From positions 3,596,001-3,660,000 of the forward strand of contig CP098528.1 in assembly GCA_030440445.1 (NCBI GenBank): a stretch of DNA of 64,000 nt. Direction: 5' to 3'. The notes beneath the pieces are model-generated. The model was not told the origin of the DNA. It was given only the letters and a program-made list of their open reading frames with translations, and made no database searches. This DNA is from Halomonas sp. KG2. Lineage in GTDB: Bacteria; Pseudomonadota; Gammaproteobacteria; Pseudomonadales; Halomonadaceae. This document shows positions 20,060-28,156 of the stretch, piece after piece. A program made the translations under genes and the position numbers. Positions within the stretch are counted from its first letter, which is position 1. Each line of letters opens with the position of its first letter.

Positions 20060-21370
20060 ATGTTAAAACTCATATCAAAACCGGCAGTTAAGCTGGTAGA
20101 GCGCTATTTGCCAGACCCCTATATCTTTGTTCTGCTCCTCACGTTAATTGCCTCCGTGGCTGCCATCGCCGTTGAGCGCCAAACACCGCTTGCCGTGCTG
20201 CGCATGTGGGGAGATGGTTTTTGGGGGCTACTCACCTTCTCAATGCAAATGCTGCTGGTACTCGTCACGGGCTTTATGCTGGCAAGCTCACCACCGGTCA
20301 AACGCATTCTGCAGAAAATCGCTAGCACTGCGAAAAGCCCTGGTGGCGCGATCATTTTAGTCACGCTCGTTTCGCTCGCGGCTAGTTGGATTAACTGGGG
20401 GTTTGGCTTGGTGGTTGGGGCGCTTTTTGCCAAAGAGCTCGCTCGCTTGGTACGAGTGGACTATCGGCTTCTAGTTGCCAGTGCTTACTCAGGCTTCGTG
20501 GTATGGCATGGCGGTCTTGCGGGTTCCATTCCGTTGACCATTGCTACTGAAGGCCACTTCTCCGCTGATCAAATCGGCGTTATCGGTACCGGCTCAACCA
20601 TTTTTGCCTTCTTTAACCTTGCGATTGTTATTTGTCTGTTTATCGCCGTACCGCTGGTTAACCGCTTCATGCTGCCGGACGAAAAGGACAGCGTTTATGT
20701 GGATCCCAAGCTGCTAAACGACGAGCCCGAGCAGCAAGGCCGTATTACCCGCCCAGCCGAAAAGCTCGAAAACAGTATGCCTCTCGCCCTGCTAGTGGGC
20801 GTTCCAGGGCTGCTGTTCCTGCTCGACCACTTTCTACTCCGTAGCGGTGGCTTGAACCTGAACGTGGTTAATTTCCTGTTCTTATTCTTAGCTATTGTGC
20901 TGCATCGTACACCGCGCAACCTGCTCAACAGTTTGAACGAAGCCATAAAAGGCGGCGCTGGCATCGTCATTCAGTTCCCCTTCTACGCGGGCATTATGGC
21001 CATAATGGTGCAGTCGGGATTGGCTCAGAGCATGTCTGAGTGGTTAGTCTCTTTCGCCACCGCTACGTCGCTGCCATTCTGGTCCTTCCTAAGTGCTGGC
21101 ATCGTGAACCTGTTCGTGCCTTCCGGCGGTGGCCAATGGGCTGTTCAAGCCCCAGTCATGCTACCTGCCGCAGAAGCGCTGGGTGCTGATATTCCACGTA
21201 TTGCCATGGCAGTGGCCTGGGGCGATGCCTGGACGAACTTATTGCAGCCTTTCTGGGCATTGCCGGTTCTGGCTATCGCAGGCCTGAAAGCGAAAGACAT
21301 AATGGGCTTCTGTCTTATCCAGCTATTTGTTACCGGCATTATCATTTCTGTTGGCCTAGTATGGCTCTAG
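20060..21370 (+). CDS. Short-chain fatty acid transporter, AtoE family
   Basis: 436-residue integral membrane protein of the AtoE (short-chain fatty acid:H+) family. Family segments: ERYLPDPYIFVLLLTLI at the start, GDGFWGLLTFSMQMLLVLVTGFMLA, SWINWGFGLVVGALFAKELAR, WHGGLAGSIPLT and the C-terminal FVPSGGGQWAVQAPVMLPAA. GAGAG precedes the ATG by 6 bases. The adjacent acyl-CoA thioesterase gene fits a role in short-chain acid handling, but a terminator-like hairpin separates them. No regulator gene is adjacent. Confidence 0.87.
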   Translation: MLKLISKPAVKLVERYLPDPYIFVLLLTLIASVAAIAVERQTPLAVLRMWGDGFWGLLTFSMQMLLVLVTGFMLASSPPVKRILQKIASTAKSPGGAIILVTLVSLAASWINWGFGLVVGALFAKELARLVRVDYRLLVASAYSGFVVWHGGLAGSIPLTIATEGHFSADQIGVIGTGSTIFAFFNLAIVICLFIAVPLVNRFMLPDEKDSVYVDPKLLNDEPEQQGRITRPAEKLENSMPLALLVGVPGLLFLLDHFLLRSGGLNLNVVNFLFLFLAIVLHRTPRNLLNSLNEAIKGGAGIVIQFPFYAGIMAIMVQSGLAQSMSEWLVSFATATSLPFWSFLSAGIVNLFVPSGGGQWAVQAPVMLPAAEALGADIPRIAMAVAWGDAWTNLLQPFWALPVLAIAGLKAKDIMGFCLIQLFVTGIIISVGLVWL

Positions 21371-21428
21371 CACTAATGTAGCGATAGTGTTAGGGCACTA
21401 GCCTGACAACACTTGCGACCTGCATAGC

Positions 21429-21453
21429 GCCCGCCCTCTGGGGCGGGCATTTT
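21429..21453 (+). terminator. GC-rich terminator-like hairpin
   Basis: An 8-bp stem GCCCGCCC-TCTG-GGGCGGGC followed by ATTTT, in the gap after the AtoE-type carrier. The T run is short, so it may be leaky. Confidence 0.6.
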
Positions 21454-21474
21454 AATCTCTGAAGGTTTTTATTT

Positions 21475-21999
21475 ATGTCTGACACCCAGGTTGAACATAG
21501 CGCCCTACCCGGCCAGCATGAACTCTCTATGACGGTTCTTATGACACCCGATATGGCGAACTTCAGTGGCAAAGTACACGGTGGTGCTATTCTTAAAAAA
21601 CTCGATGAAGTGGCCTATGCTTGCGCCAGCCGTTATTCGGGCCACTATGTCGTCACGCTTTCCGTCGATCAGGTGTTGTTTAAACAGCCAATTCACGTCG
21701 GCGAGCTGGTGACCTTTCTTGCCAGCGTCAATCATGTGGGGCGCTCTTCTATGGAGATCGGGGTTAAGGTAGTGGCCGAAGATATTCGTGAGAAGCTGAT
21801 TCGTCACACCAATAGCTGTTATCTCACCATGGTGGCAGTAGATTCAGACGGAAAGCCCGCGTTAGTGCCACCGCTAGCGTTGGAAACGTCGCTACAGAAG
21901 TTGAGATTCGAAAAAGCCGCGCTACGCAAAAAACTGCGTAAGCAAGCAGAGCAAGAAGAGTTGCTAACTCATAAAAACCACCATCAGCAGCACTCTTAA
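21475..21999 (+). CDS. Acyl-CoA thioesterase, hotdog fold (YciA-like)
   Basis: 174 residues. The single hotdog domain carries MTVLMTPDMANFSGKVHGGAILKKLDEVAYACASRYSG, where GxVHGGxxLxxxDExA holds the catalytic Asp of YciA/cytosolic acyl-CoA hydrolases. VTLSVDQVLFKQPIHVGELVTFLASVNHVGRSSMEIGVKV follows, characteristic of the same group. A Lys-rich tail (about 145-174) may be disordered. It hydrolyses acyl-CoA to free acid and CoA in the cytoplasm. AAGG lies about 9 bases upstream of the ATG. Confidence 0.9.
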   Translation: MSDTQVEHSALPGQHELSMTVLMTPDMANFSGKVHGGAILKKLDEVAYACASRYSGHYVVTLSVDQVLFKQPIHVGELVTFLASVNHVGRSSMEIGVKVVAEDIREKLIRHTNSCYLTMVAVDSDGKPALVPPLALETSLQKLRFEKAALRKKLRKQAEQEELLTHKNHHQQHS

Positions 22000-22032
22000 C
22001 GCTAACCTACACCTTCAGAGCAAGGAGCCCTC

Positions 22033-23037
22033 ATGCCCGCTAGGGAGCGCTACCCACACCTACCTAAAAGCGTTGAGTATGCGCATATCGGCTGGGATTT
22101 TTTTATTCTCGCCGCGGTTATCATCAACCTTAGCCTGTTACTGTTTGACTCGTTATTTCTGATTGGGCCAATTAACGACACCATTGCCAGCCTCACACCC
22201 GGCTTTCACGCTTTTTACGACACAGTGATCCACAGCCGTTTTATTACCATCGACTTATTTTTCGTGGGTATTTTTATAGCGGATGTACTGCTGGGCTGGA
22301 CGGTAGCAATTGCCGAACGGCGCTATCACCGCTGGTTTTTCTACCCGTTTGTTAACTGGTACGACGTACTTGGCTGCATCCCCCTTAGCGGGTTCCGCTT
22401 ATTGCGCGTACTGCGTGTCGTGTCACTCTTAAACCGACTGCACCGGCTGCGCTTGATTGATGTAACCCGCTGGTCCAGCTACCGCTTTTTGGCCAAGTAT
22501 TACGACATCCTGTTGGAAGAACTTTCCGACCGCATTGCACTGCGCTTACTAGGCAATGTGCAAGAGCAAGTTATCGCTAGCGATTCACTTACAGAGCGGG
22601 TTATTGATCGCGTTATCCTCCCTCGCAAGGCTCAGCTCATTCATGAAATTGCTCAGCGGTTAGAAACAACGGTGGGACAAGCCTATCAACAAAACCGCAT
22701 CGCTATCATGGCGGCGATTGATGACTTAGTTAGCCGAACACTGCGGGAAAGCCCAGAAATTCAAAAACTACACCGCCTTCCCATGGGGTACACGGCTTCA
22801 AACGCTATGCAGGCGTCACTTAGCGGAGTTGCCCAGCGGCTAGTGGATGAACTCGCTCAGGGCATTCACTCAACAGAGTTTCGCCAACTGGTTGAGCGTA
22901 CAGCAGAAACGGGCTTCAACAGCTGGCTAACTGTGGATGAAACAAGCGCGCATGTCACCGAACAAGTGCTTTACGACATTCTCGAAATGCTCAAAGAGCA
23001 GGTACGCCATCAAGGATGGAAGGACCGTTATGAGTAG
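22033..23037 (+). CDS. Voltage-sensor-like (S1-S4) membrane protein without a pore domain
   Basis: 334 residues. Residues about 20-140 look like an ion-channel voltage sensor: S1 near 22-48, S2 near 72-97 with acidic residues (TIDLFFVGIFIADVLLGW), S3 with the channel-like NWYDVLGCIPL, and S4 with arginines every third residue (FRLLRVLRVVSLLNRLHRL). No S5-pore-S6 follows. The remaining about 190 residues are soluble and mostly helical with no motif I recognise. AAGGAG precedes the ATG. It could be a voltage- or membrane-stress-sensing protein; homologues are often annotated simply as ion transporters. Function unknown. Confidence 0.6.
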   Translation: MPARERYPHLPKSVEYAHIGWDFFILAAVIINLSLLLFDSLFLIGPINDTIASLTPGFHAFYDTVIHSRFITIDLFFVGIFIADVLLGWTVAIAERRYHRWFFYPFVNWYDVLGCIPLSGFRLLRVLRVVSLLNRLHRLRLIDVTRWSSYRFLAKYYDILLEELSDRIALRLLGNVQEQVIASDSLTERVIDRVILPRKAQLIHEIAQRLETTVGQAYQQNRIAIMAAIDDLVSRTLRESPEIQKLHRLPMGYTASNAMQASLSGVAQRLVDELAQGIHSTEFRQLVERTAETGFNSWLTVDETSAHVTEQVLYDILEMLKEQVRHQGWKDRYE

Positions 23038-23072
23038 CTTGGTTACCAATAGCAGGACTATGAATAGCCCTG

Positions 23073-24467
23073 CTATACGGTAACGGTCGCCAACGGTGGC
23101 TGAGCCAAGCACTGCTTAATAACGTTCAGCGCCTGGGTTAATGTCTGCCTGTCAGCAGCAGCGCCAATACAGATCCTAATGGCCTGGGGCGCAGGCGTAC
23201 TTCCCACACAAAAAGGCTCCGCATTTGAAACTTTAACGCCTTGCAGCTGCAAGCGTTCACACAGCTCGATGGCACGGCTCCCTTCCGGCAGCGTAAGCCA
23301 GACATTGCTGCCATTGTGGCTTCGACCCAGCGTGTAATCGGAAAGCACCTCTGTCACTATTTGCTGTCGCGCGGCCAGCTCCTCGGTTTGCCATGCAAGC
23401 AACGAAGCTGCCTCGGGCTGAGCGATCCAATAACAGGCAATATCAACCATCAGCGGCGGCACCATCCAACTCTGCGCTCTTAACCCAGCGGCTAGGCGTT
23501 CAAGCAGCTTATTAGGCGTCCGCAAGACTCCGATACGCAGCCCACCCGCTAATACCTTTGCGGTACTGAAGACAAATAGCGTTCGTTCTGGTGCTAACTG
23601 ATACAGCGGTGTGCCGCGCTGCTCAGCAGGTAAATACTGCACACCATCTTCCAGTAGCCAGCTGTCATAGCGTCTGGCAAGTGCCACCAATTGCTCTCGC
23701 CGCTCCTCGCTGAGGCAAGCCCCGGTAGGGTTATTCTGATCGGGTGTCACATAGATTAACCTGGGTGGCTGGCGGGCGCACTGGGCCTCCAGCGCCTCCA
23801 TACACATCCCCGATTCGTCAAAGGCAATGCCGACCATTTTTAGGTGTGCTTGCTGGGCAGCGCTAATGGCACCTGGATAGGTCAAGGCATCGGTCGCCAT
23901 CAGTTCGCCAGGGCGCAGCAACGTACTCAGCACCAGACTAATGCCATGCTGTCCTCCCTGAGTAATCAGTAGCTCATCCGCATCCAGCGACATACCTAGC
24001 TGCGCTAGCCACCCTGCCAACCTCTCGCGGTGGCCTTCGGCTCCCCTCGCATCAAGATAGGAAACTCCTCGCGTTACTGCAGAAGGCGATTCGCTCATAG
24101 CCTTTAATGCAGCACTGAACGCCTGCAAACGAAGCGGATGAGGCGGCGGCAAGCTTAAGCTTAAATCAATGACATCGCTGTCATCATTCTGACGCCATGC
24201 CATATCAAAAACGGTTCTTGGTGCAGGTTGTTTGACAAAGGTTCCGCTGCCTACTCGAGCGGTTACCCAGCCATGGTGCTCTGCCTCAGCATACCCCCGG
24301 GTAACAGTGCCTACGGTTACCCCCAACGCATCCGCTAAGCGCCGCTGAGGTGGTAAACGTTCGCCTGGGGCAAGTTCGCCGGCCGAGATGGCTGCGCCAA
24401 TAGATTGAGCAATCGCGCGATAGCGTGGCCCAGAAAAACACTCAAGTGAAGGCACCCAAATTGTCAT
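23073..24467 (-). CDS. MocR-type regulator (GntR HTH fused to aminotransferase-like domain)
   Basis: 464 residues. Residues 1-75 form a GntR-type winged helix (LPPQRRLADALGVTVGTVTRGYAEAE). The rest is a fold-type I aminotransferase domain binding PLP. VTPDQNNPTGACLSEERR and the Schiff-base region FSTAKVLAGGLRIGVL (Lys in STAK) are seen. MocR proteins use PLP or amino-acid adducts to control transport and metabolism genes. It is divergent from a LysE-type exporter, and a palindrome (24548-24561) lies at that gene's 5' end. No ribosome site is seen before the ATG. Confidence 0.85.
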   Translation of the reverse strand: MTIWVPSLECFSGPRYRAIAQSIGAAISAGELAPGERLPPQRRLADALGVTVGTVTRGYAEAEHHGWVTARVGSGTFVKQPAPRTVFDMAWRQNDDSDVIDLSLSLPPPHPLRLQAFSAALKAMSESPSAVTRGVSYLDARGAEGHRERLAGWLAQLGMSLDADELLITQGGQHGISLVLSTLLRPGELMATDALTYPGAISAAQQAHLKMVGIAFDESGMCMEALEAQCARQPPRLIYVTPDQNNPTGACLSEERREQLVALARRYDSWLLEDGVQYLPAEQRGTPLYQLAPERTLFVFSTAKVLAGGLRIGVLRTPNKLLERLAAGLRAQSWMVPPLMVDIACYWIAQPEAASLLAWQTEELAARQQIVTEVLSDYTLGRSHNGSNVWLTLPEGSRAIELCERLQLQGVKVSNAEPFCVGSTPAPQAIRICIGAAADRQTLTQALNVIKQCLAQPPLATVTV

Positions 24468-24483
24468 GGTGACAATAAAACCT

Positions 24484-24511
24484 TTGACGTAGATTTACCC
24501 GCCATTATGCT
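24484..24511 (+). promoter_or_regulatory. Sigma-70-like promoter for the LysE-family gene
   Basis: TTGACG (24484-24489), 16-base spacer, TATGCT (24506-24511), pointing at the LysE-type gene. It overlaps an in-frame ATG at 24507, which argues that translation begins downstream at 24552 or 24564 instead. Confidence 0.5.
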
Positions 24512-24547
24512 TACAAAAGCGATCAAAAAACAATTTAAACCACAAAA

Positions 24548-24561
24548 TTGTATGGATACAA
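24548..24561. promoter_or_regulatory. Palindromic operator candidate TTGTAT-GG-ATACAA
   Basis: Perfect inverted repeat about 30 bases after the predicted transcription start and immediately before the chosen LysE-type start codon. ATAC-containing half-sites occur in operators of MocR regulators such as GabR, and a MocR gene is divergent here. Binding is inference. Confidence 0.4.
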
Positions 24562-24563
24562 AA

Positions 24564-25169
24564 ATGAATAACGAATGGCTACTGCTTGGCCCGGCTGCGC
24601 TTTATATGATGTCGATGACGCTTACCCCTGGGCCAAACAATATTATGTTGACCGCCTCTGGGGCGAATTTTGGTTTTCGCAGAACCATGCCTCATATGTG
24701 GGGCATTTTAGGCGGCTGTTTTCTGCTGTTTTCCGGTATCGCGCTGGGGCTAGGCGTATTGTTTGAACGCTTTCCTATGGTGCAAACGACACTCCGCTGG
24801 GTGGGTAGCGCCTATTTGTTGTATTTAGCCTGGAAGATAGCCACTGCACCACCGCCGAATCTCAACGGAACTCAACACGGAGTGCCGTTAACCTTTTTCC
24901 AAGCCGCGATGTTTCAATTCGCCAACCCCAAAGCGTGGGTAATGGGGTTGGCGTTGATGGCTGGGTTTCTGCCCGAAAATGGCCAACCGGTGGTAAACGC
25001 ACTGGTGTTAGCAGGCTTTGCGGAGTTGGTCGCGCTGCCGTGCATTGCCCTGTGGGCAGCGTTTGGCAGCGCGATTGGACAGTGGATCAAAAGTGACCAA
25101 GCATGGCGGGTATTTAATATCACTATGGGACTATTAACGGCCGCCTGCGTCGTACTGATCTTACGCTAG
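24564..25169 (+). CDS. LysE family amino-acid exporter
   Basis: About 201 residues with six helices. The family N-terminus ALYMMSMTLTPGPNNIMLTASGANFGFRRTMPHMWGILGG (containing TPGPN) is clear, as is FQFANPKAWVMGLALMAGFL in the second half. LysE/RhtB carriers export amino acids or related metabolites. The start is placed at the ATG at 24564, with GGA 7 bases upstream; the ATG at 24552 is an alternative, and the upstream reading from 24507 lies within the predicted -10 box. Its stop codon shares the bases CTAG with the stop of the convergent I78 gene. Confidence 0.85.
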   Translation: MNNEWLLLGPAALYMMSMTLTPGPNNIMLTASGANFGFRRTMPHMWGILGGCFLLFSGIALGLGVLFERFPMVQTTLRWVGSAYLLYLAWKIATAPPPNLNGTQHGVPLTFFQAAMFQFANPKAWVMGLALMAGFLPENGQPVVNALVLAGFAELVALPCIALWAAFGSAIGQWIKSDQAWRVFNITMGLLTAACVVLILR

Positions 25170-25534
25170 CCGCAGCGCAGCGCTTCAATCGTGTCATTAA
25201 TTTCAAGAAGAATATTTAAGCGGTCTTCGCGATAATCCATGGTGGCGGCGCTGCTAGGCCTGAGCACCCTAACCTGCTTGGCACCACTCTCACTTTGTAG
25301 AGCGGGTACATTAGCTTCATCAAAAGACGTGCCAATGGCGTACTGAACCGCTTCAGCATCGCATGTGGTGCGCATTTCGGCAGAAGGCTGACCAACAGCT
25401 GGAGGCTCTGGAGCAGAGACATTATCGGGTGAGCCTGCGCATGCCGCCAATAACACCGAGACTGGTAACACCGATGCGAGTAATACCGTGAGGCTGGCCA
25501 ATTTTTTCTTCGCACAGCGGAATGGATGATTCAT
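25166..25534 (-). CDS. I78 peptidase-inhibitor-like lipoprotein
   Basis: 122 residues. An N-terminal signal ends in the lipobox LLAAC, giving a lipidated Cys about 32 residues in. After a Pro/Ser linker, the C-terminal about 65 residues (CDAEAVQYAIG ... VRVLRPSSAATMDYREDRLNILLEIN ... ALRCG) match the potato-inhibitor-like I78 family, including the paired cysteines and the DYRxDRLN motif. Members are presumed serine-protease inhibitors of the periplasm. The start is set at 25534 because AAGGAAG lies 7 bases before it. It converges on the LysE-type gene, sharing the stop-codon bases. Confidence 0.75.
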   Translation of the reverse strand: MNHPFRCAKKKLASLTVLLASVLPVSVLLAACAGSPDNVSAPEPPAVGQPSAEMRTTCDAEAVQYAIGTSFDEANVPALQSESGAKQVRVLRPSSAATMDYREDRLNILLEINDTIEALRCG

Positions 25535-25641
25535 TGTGGTGCTTCCTTGTGTTGGCAAATAACTACCCTGAATGCAAAACGGGCTAGACAACTATGCCTA
25601 ACCCGCTCATTCACGCCAAGAAGCAGTGGAAATAAAGCGTA

Positions 25642-25773
25642 TTAACTCGCCGCATCCTGAACCGCCTGGCCACCCTCTTGAACGTCTTTTCCTGCACCTG
25701 CAATGGTATTGCAGCCCGCTAGAGCGCCCGCCGTCATCAACAGAATAAAGCTAATACTTAATAATTTTTTCAT
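25642..25773 (-). CDS. Entericidin-family small lipoprotein (43 aa)
   Basis: Forty-three residues. The signal peptide MKKLLSISFILLMTAGALAG is followed by Cys21 (lipobox LAGC), then NTIAGAGKDVQEGGQAVQDAAS. The GCNTxxGxGkDxxxxGxxxxxAA pattern is diagnostic of entericidin A/B (EcnAB) lipoproteins, linked in enteric bacteria to stationary-phase lysis control. AAGGAG lies 6 bases before the ATG. It stands alone. A role in programmed lysis here is unproven. Confidence 0.82.
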   Translation of the reverse strand: MKKLLSISFILLMTAGALAGCNTIAGAGKDVQEGGQAVQDAAS

Positions 25774-25987
25774 CTGTGTTCTCCTTAACAAATCATTCAA
25801 CATCGGGATGCTCCGACGGCAGCCTTGCCGTATGGGAGTGTTTTTAGAGTAACAGATTTTAATGATTTCGCCTGTTTTGGCCTCTCCTTCCCAAGCCCTT
25901 GGAAAGCCTCTTGGTAAGTCCTTGGGTAAAGAGCAAGGTGTATCCGCAGCTGCTATGATGATTTTTATTATGTAAAGGAGTACTTAC

Positions 25988-26407
25988 TTGAAAATGTTCG
26001 AACTTGACCCACGGCTGGAAGCGGATACTTTGCCGCTCGCCGACCTTCCCCTTTGTCGGGCGCTGCTAATGAACGATGCGCGCTACCCTTGGGTAATTTT
26101 GGTCCCCAGGAGCGGCTCAGTCAGCGAAGTATTTGAACTGAGCCAGGATGAACAAGCCCAGCTGTGGCGTGAAACGATCGCGTTGGGGACCGTGATGAAG
26201 GAGACATTTCACGGCGATAAGCTCAATATTGCCACCTTAGGTAATGTGGTCAGCCAGCTGCATATTCATTTGGTAGTGCGCTATATAGATGATGCCTGTT
26301 GGCCAGCGCCGGTATGGGGAAATGGTAGCCCAGAGCCTTATGAGCTAGCCCTACAGGGCAGTCGCCGCGAACAGTTGCTGGCCCAAATTGAAGGGTTAAA
26401 GCTTTAA
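25988..26407 (+). CDS. HIT domain protein
   Basis: 139 residues of the histidine-triad hydrolase superfamily, which act on nucleotide phosphates. The triad region reads SQLHIHLVVRY: His92 and His94 are present, but the first triad position is Gln90, a pattern known in some HIT subfamilies. Upstream, YPWVILVPRSGSVSEVFELS is typical. The start is ambiguous: TTG at 25988 has AAAGGAG at about 7 bases, while ATG at 25994 lies 13 bases from it. The gene ends one base before the convergent NicO gene ends. Confidence 0.78.
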   Translation: MKMFELDPRLEADTLPLADLPLCRALLMNDARYPWVILVPRSGSVSEVFELSQDEQAQLWRETIALGTVMKETFHGDKLNIATLGNVVSQLHIHLVVRYIDDACWPAPVWGNGSPEPYELALQGSRREQLLAQIEGLKL

Positions 26408-26408
26408 C

Positions 26409-27401
26409 TTAATTCCCCAGCAAAGAGCCCTGTCTGGATGGTGGCTCACTAAGTAATGGACTACTGGCAGGCTGGGCGGCGCCAGCCATAGAAAGTGATA
26501 CGCCTAGTACAACAATGAGAGCACCGCCGGCAAGCGCCGCCCAACCAGCCGCTTTCTCGACCACCTGTCGGCTGCTCTGTTGCTGCAACCGCTTAGCCGC
26601 CCAGCCACGAGCCACGATGCTTGCCAGCGCCAGTACAGAAACGGTAATACCAGTACCAAGCGACATGGCAAGTACCGAAGCGACACCGACGTAAAACTGC
26701 CCAAGCAGGCTAGCAGCCCCCAGCATAAGCACTGCCCCAGTGCACGGACGCATCCCAATCGCACCAACAGTCATCAGCGCTGTGCGCCAATCAAGCGCTT
26801 GCTGTGGCTCAATATGATGAGCTCCACCGCAGCAGTGGGAATGGTCATGACTGTGACTGTGACTGTGACCAACAGCATCACTAGCGTGGCCTGAGTAAGC
26901 GTGGCGCAATTGTTTTATCGCTCGCCAGCATAACCAGCCACCTAACAGTGCCACTAATATAAAGCTGGCTTGCTCTACCCAAACCACGCTGCCCATCGCC
27001 TGACGGGTCACCCAGCCTAGCCCATGTACGAGCACTGCCACCATGGCAATCGCCGTTATCCCCTGCAGCAGAGCTGCCGCAAAAGAGAGCCCCAAGGCGC
27101 GACGGGTAGCACCTCCGTGAGACGCTAAATACGTCGCTAATACCGCTTTGCCATGCCCAGGCCCCGCAGCATGAAAAACGCCATAAGCAAAACTTACCCC
27201 TAGCAGCGTTAGCCAAGTGTTGCTAGAAGGCGTACGAGAGAGTTCGGTAATAGCAAGTGTCAGGGTGCGATGTAAATCTCGCTGCCAAGCCAGCAATTGA
27301 AGGCTTACCCCCTGCAAATTAGCCTGTACGATGAAGACCAACAGCAGCGCCGCCGACACGGTAAGCGCTCCCCATAACAGTTGTTGCCGCGTTAATGGCA
27401 T
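26409..27401 (-). CDS. NicO-family nickel/cobalt-type transporter
   Basis: 330 residues with about 6-7 helices. The family motifs are AAGPGHGKAVLATYLASHGG (HxxGHG-type, with the metal-binding His) and GIRPCTGAVL-like GAIGMRPCTGAVLMLGAASLLGQ. A His-rich cytoplasmic loop (SHSHSHDHSHCCGGAHH) lies in the middle. NicO/RcnA relatives move Ni2+ or Co2+, and some are inferred to handle zinc. GGAGGGG precedes the ATG, and a palindromic Zur-box-like element lies just upstream (27414-27436). It is last in a unit with DUF1007 and two lipoproteins. Confidence 0.8.
   Translation of the reverse strand: MPLTRQQLLWGALTVSAALLLVFIVQANLQGVSLQLLAWQRDLHRTLTLAITELSRTPSSNTWLTLLGVSFAYGVFHAAGPGHGKAVLATYLASHGGATRRALGLSFAAALLQGITAIAMVAVLVHGLGWVTRQAMGSVVWVEQASFILVALLGGWLCWRAIKQLRHAYSGHASDAVGHSHSHSHDHSHCCGGAHHIEPQQALDWRTALMTVGAIGMRPCTGAVLMLGAASLLGQFYVGVASVLAMSLGTGITVSVLALASIVARGWAAKRLQQQSSRQVVEKAAGWAALAGGALIVVLGVSLSMAGAAQPASSPLLSEPPSRQGSLLGN
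26848..26869 (-). repeat. 6-bp tandem repeat inside the NicO gene
   Basis: Three exact copies of TGACTG plus a partial fourth. On the coding strand they encode the alternating Ser-His part of the metal-binding loop. Unit gain or loss keeps the frame and would change the number of His residues. Confidence 0.7.
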
Positions 27402-27413
27402 TGCCCCTCCACC

Positions 27414-27439
27414 GGAAAGTTATAAAGTAACACTTTATA
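27414..27439. promoter_or_regulatory. Zur-box-like palindrome upstream of the NicO gene
   Basis: TATAAAGT-AAC-ACTTTATA (27421-27439) is a perfect inverted repeat. The overlapping GTTATAAAGTAAC (27419-27431) matches the Zur core GTTATANTATAAC at 10 of 12 fixed positions. It lies 13-38 bases before the NicO start. Zinc control would fit the neighbouring DUF1007 gene, but the site is read by eye only. Confidence 0.45.
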
Positions 27440-27460
27440 CACGACCTTCCAGGTTTTCCG

Positions 27461-28156
27461 CTAGTCGCATTCAATCCGCCCCGTTTCTGCAAAATGGCGA
27501 CCCAATCCTGGCTCCCCCGTTTCATCCACATCTAACAGCGCGGCTTGCATAACAAGCTCGGGATCAGGATCAGCAGGCAGCACGCTTAAACGGCAGTCAG
27601 GCTCACCATAGAGAATCAGCGCCTGCTCAGAGGGTGCTCCGTCCTCTTCTTCGTGCACCACTTCGATATAGTAGGTTGGATCAAAGACCTGGTACTCCAG
27701 CATTCGCCCGGCCAATGGCTGAGGCGTTGCTAACGGCAGAATAAACATAAAGGTTAAGCGACCATTGCGCTCCAACGCCGTGTATTCAGATACCTCACCC
27801 AGCGCTTGCGGTTCGCCATTCACACGAACCTCCGTAAAGTAGTGCTGCTGCGACAGGTTATCGCGGATGTCGCTGCCTAGCTGGTCAAGTCCTTCCTGCA
27901 GGTTGCTGCCTTGAACCTGCTGTAACTCTTCGAACACCACCAAACTGTAAAAAGGATCCATTCGCCATGTTTGATGAAGCCCTGTTGCGACCCCCTCATC
28001 GTTTGTTATCACCCTAACGCTGAGATCAATCCATCCATGGGGGTGGGCCAACACAAGGCTGCTGTTTAGCGTGCTACAAACGCCTATTACCAACGCTATC
28101 CAGTATCTGCGGAATTTATTCAGTGAGCTACCTAGCGGGGGGAATACGCCTGTCAC
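27461..28156 (-). CDS. DUF1007 family periplasmic protein
   Basis: 231 residues. A signal peptide (RYWIALVIGVCSTLNSSLVLA) is followed at once by HPHGWIDLSVRVI, the characteristic opening of DUF1007 proteins, whose N-terminal His cluster is thought to bind metal. VVHEEEDG and ILYGEPDCRLSV are further family segments. It starts at GTG overlapping the upstream lipoprotein stop (GTGA), with GGAGAG 5 bases before. DUF1007 genes commonly sit beside NicO or HupE-like metal carriers, as here; a metal-delivery role in the periplasm is inference. Confidence 0.78.
   Translation of the reverse strand: MTGVFPPLGSSLNKFRRYWIALVIGVCSTLNSSLVLAHPHGWIDLSVRVITNDEGVATGLHQTWRMDPFYSLVVFEELQQVQGSNLQEGLDQLGSDIRDNLSQQHYFTEVRVNGEPQALGEVSEYTALERNGRLTFMFILPLATPQPLAGRMLEYQVFDPTYYIEVVHEEEDGAPSEQALILYGEPDCRLSVLPADPDPELVMQAALLDVDETGEPGLGRHFAETGRIECD

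Noticed and set aside
24507..24563. Upstream ATG as the LysE-type start
   Set aside because: It falls in the predicted -10 box and lacks a ribosome site; the extra basic residues are not a family feature.
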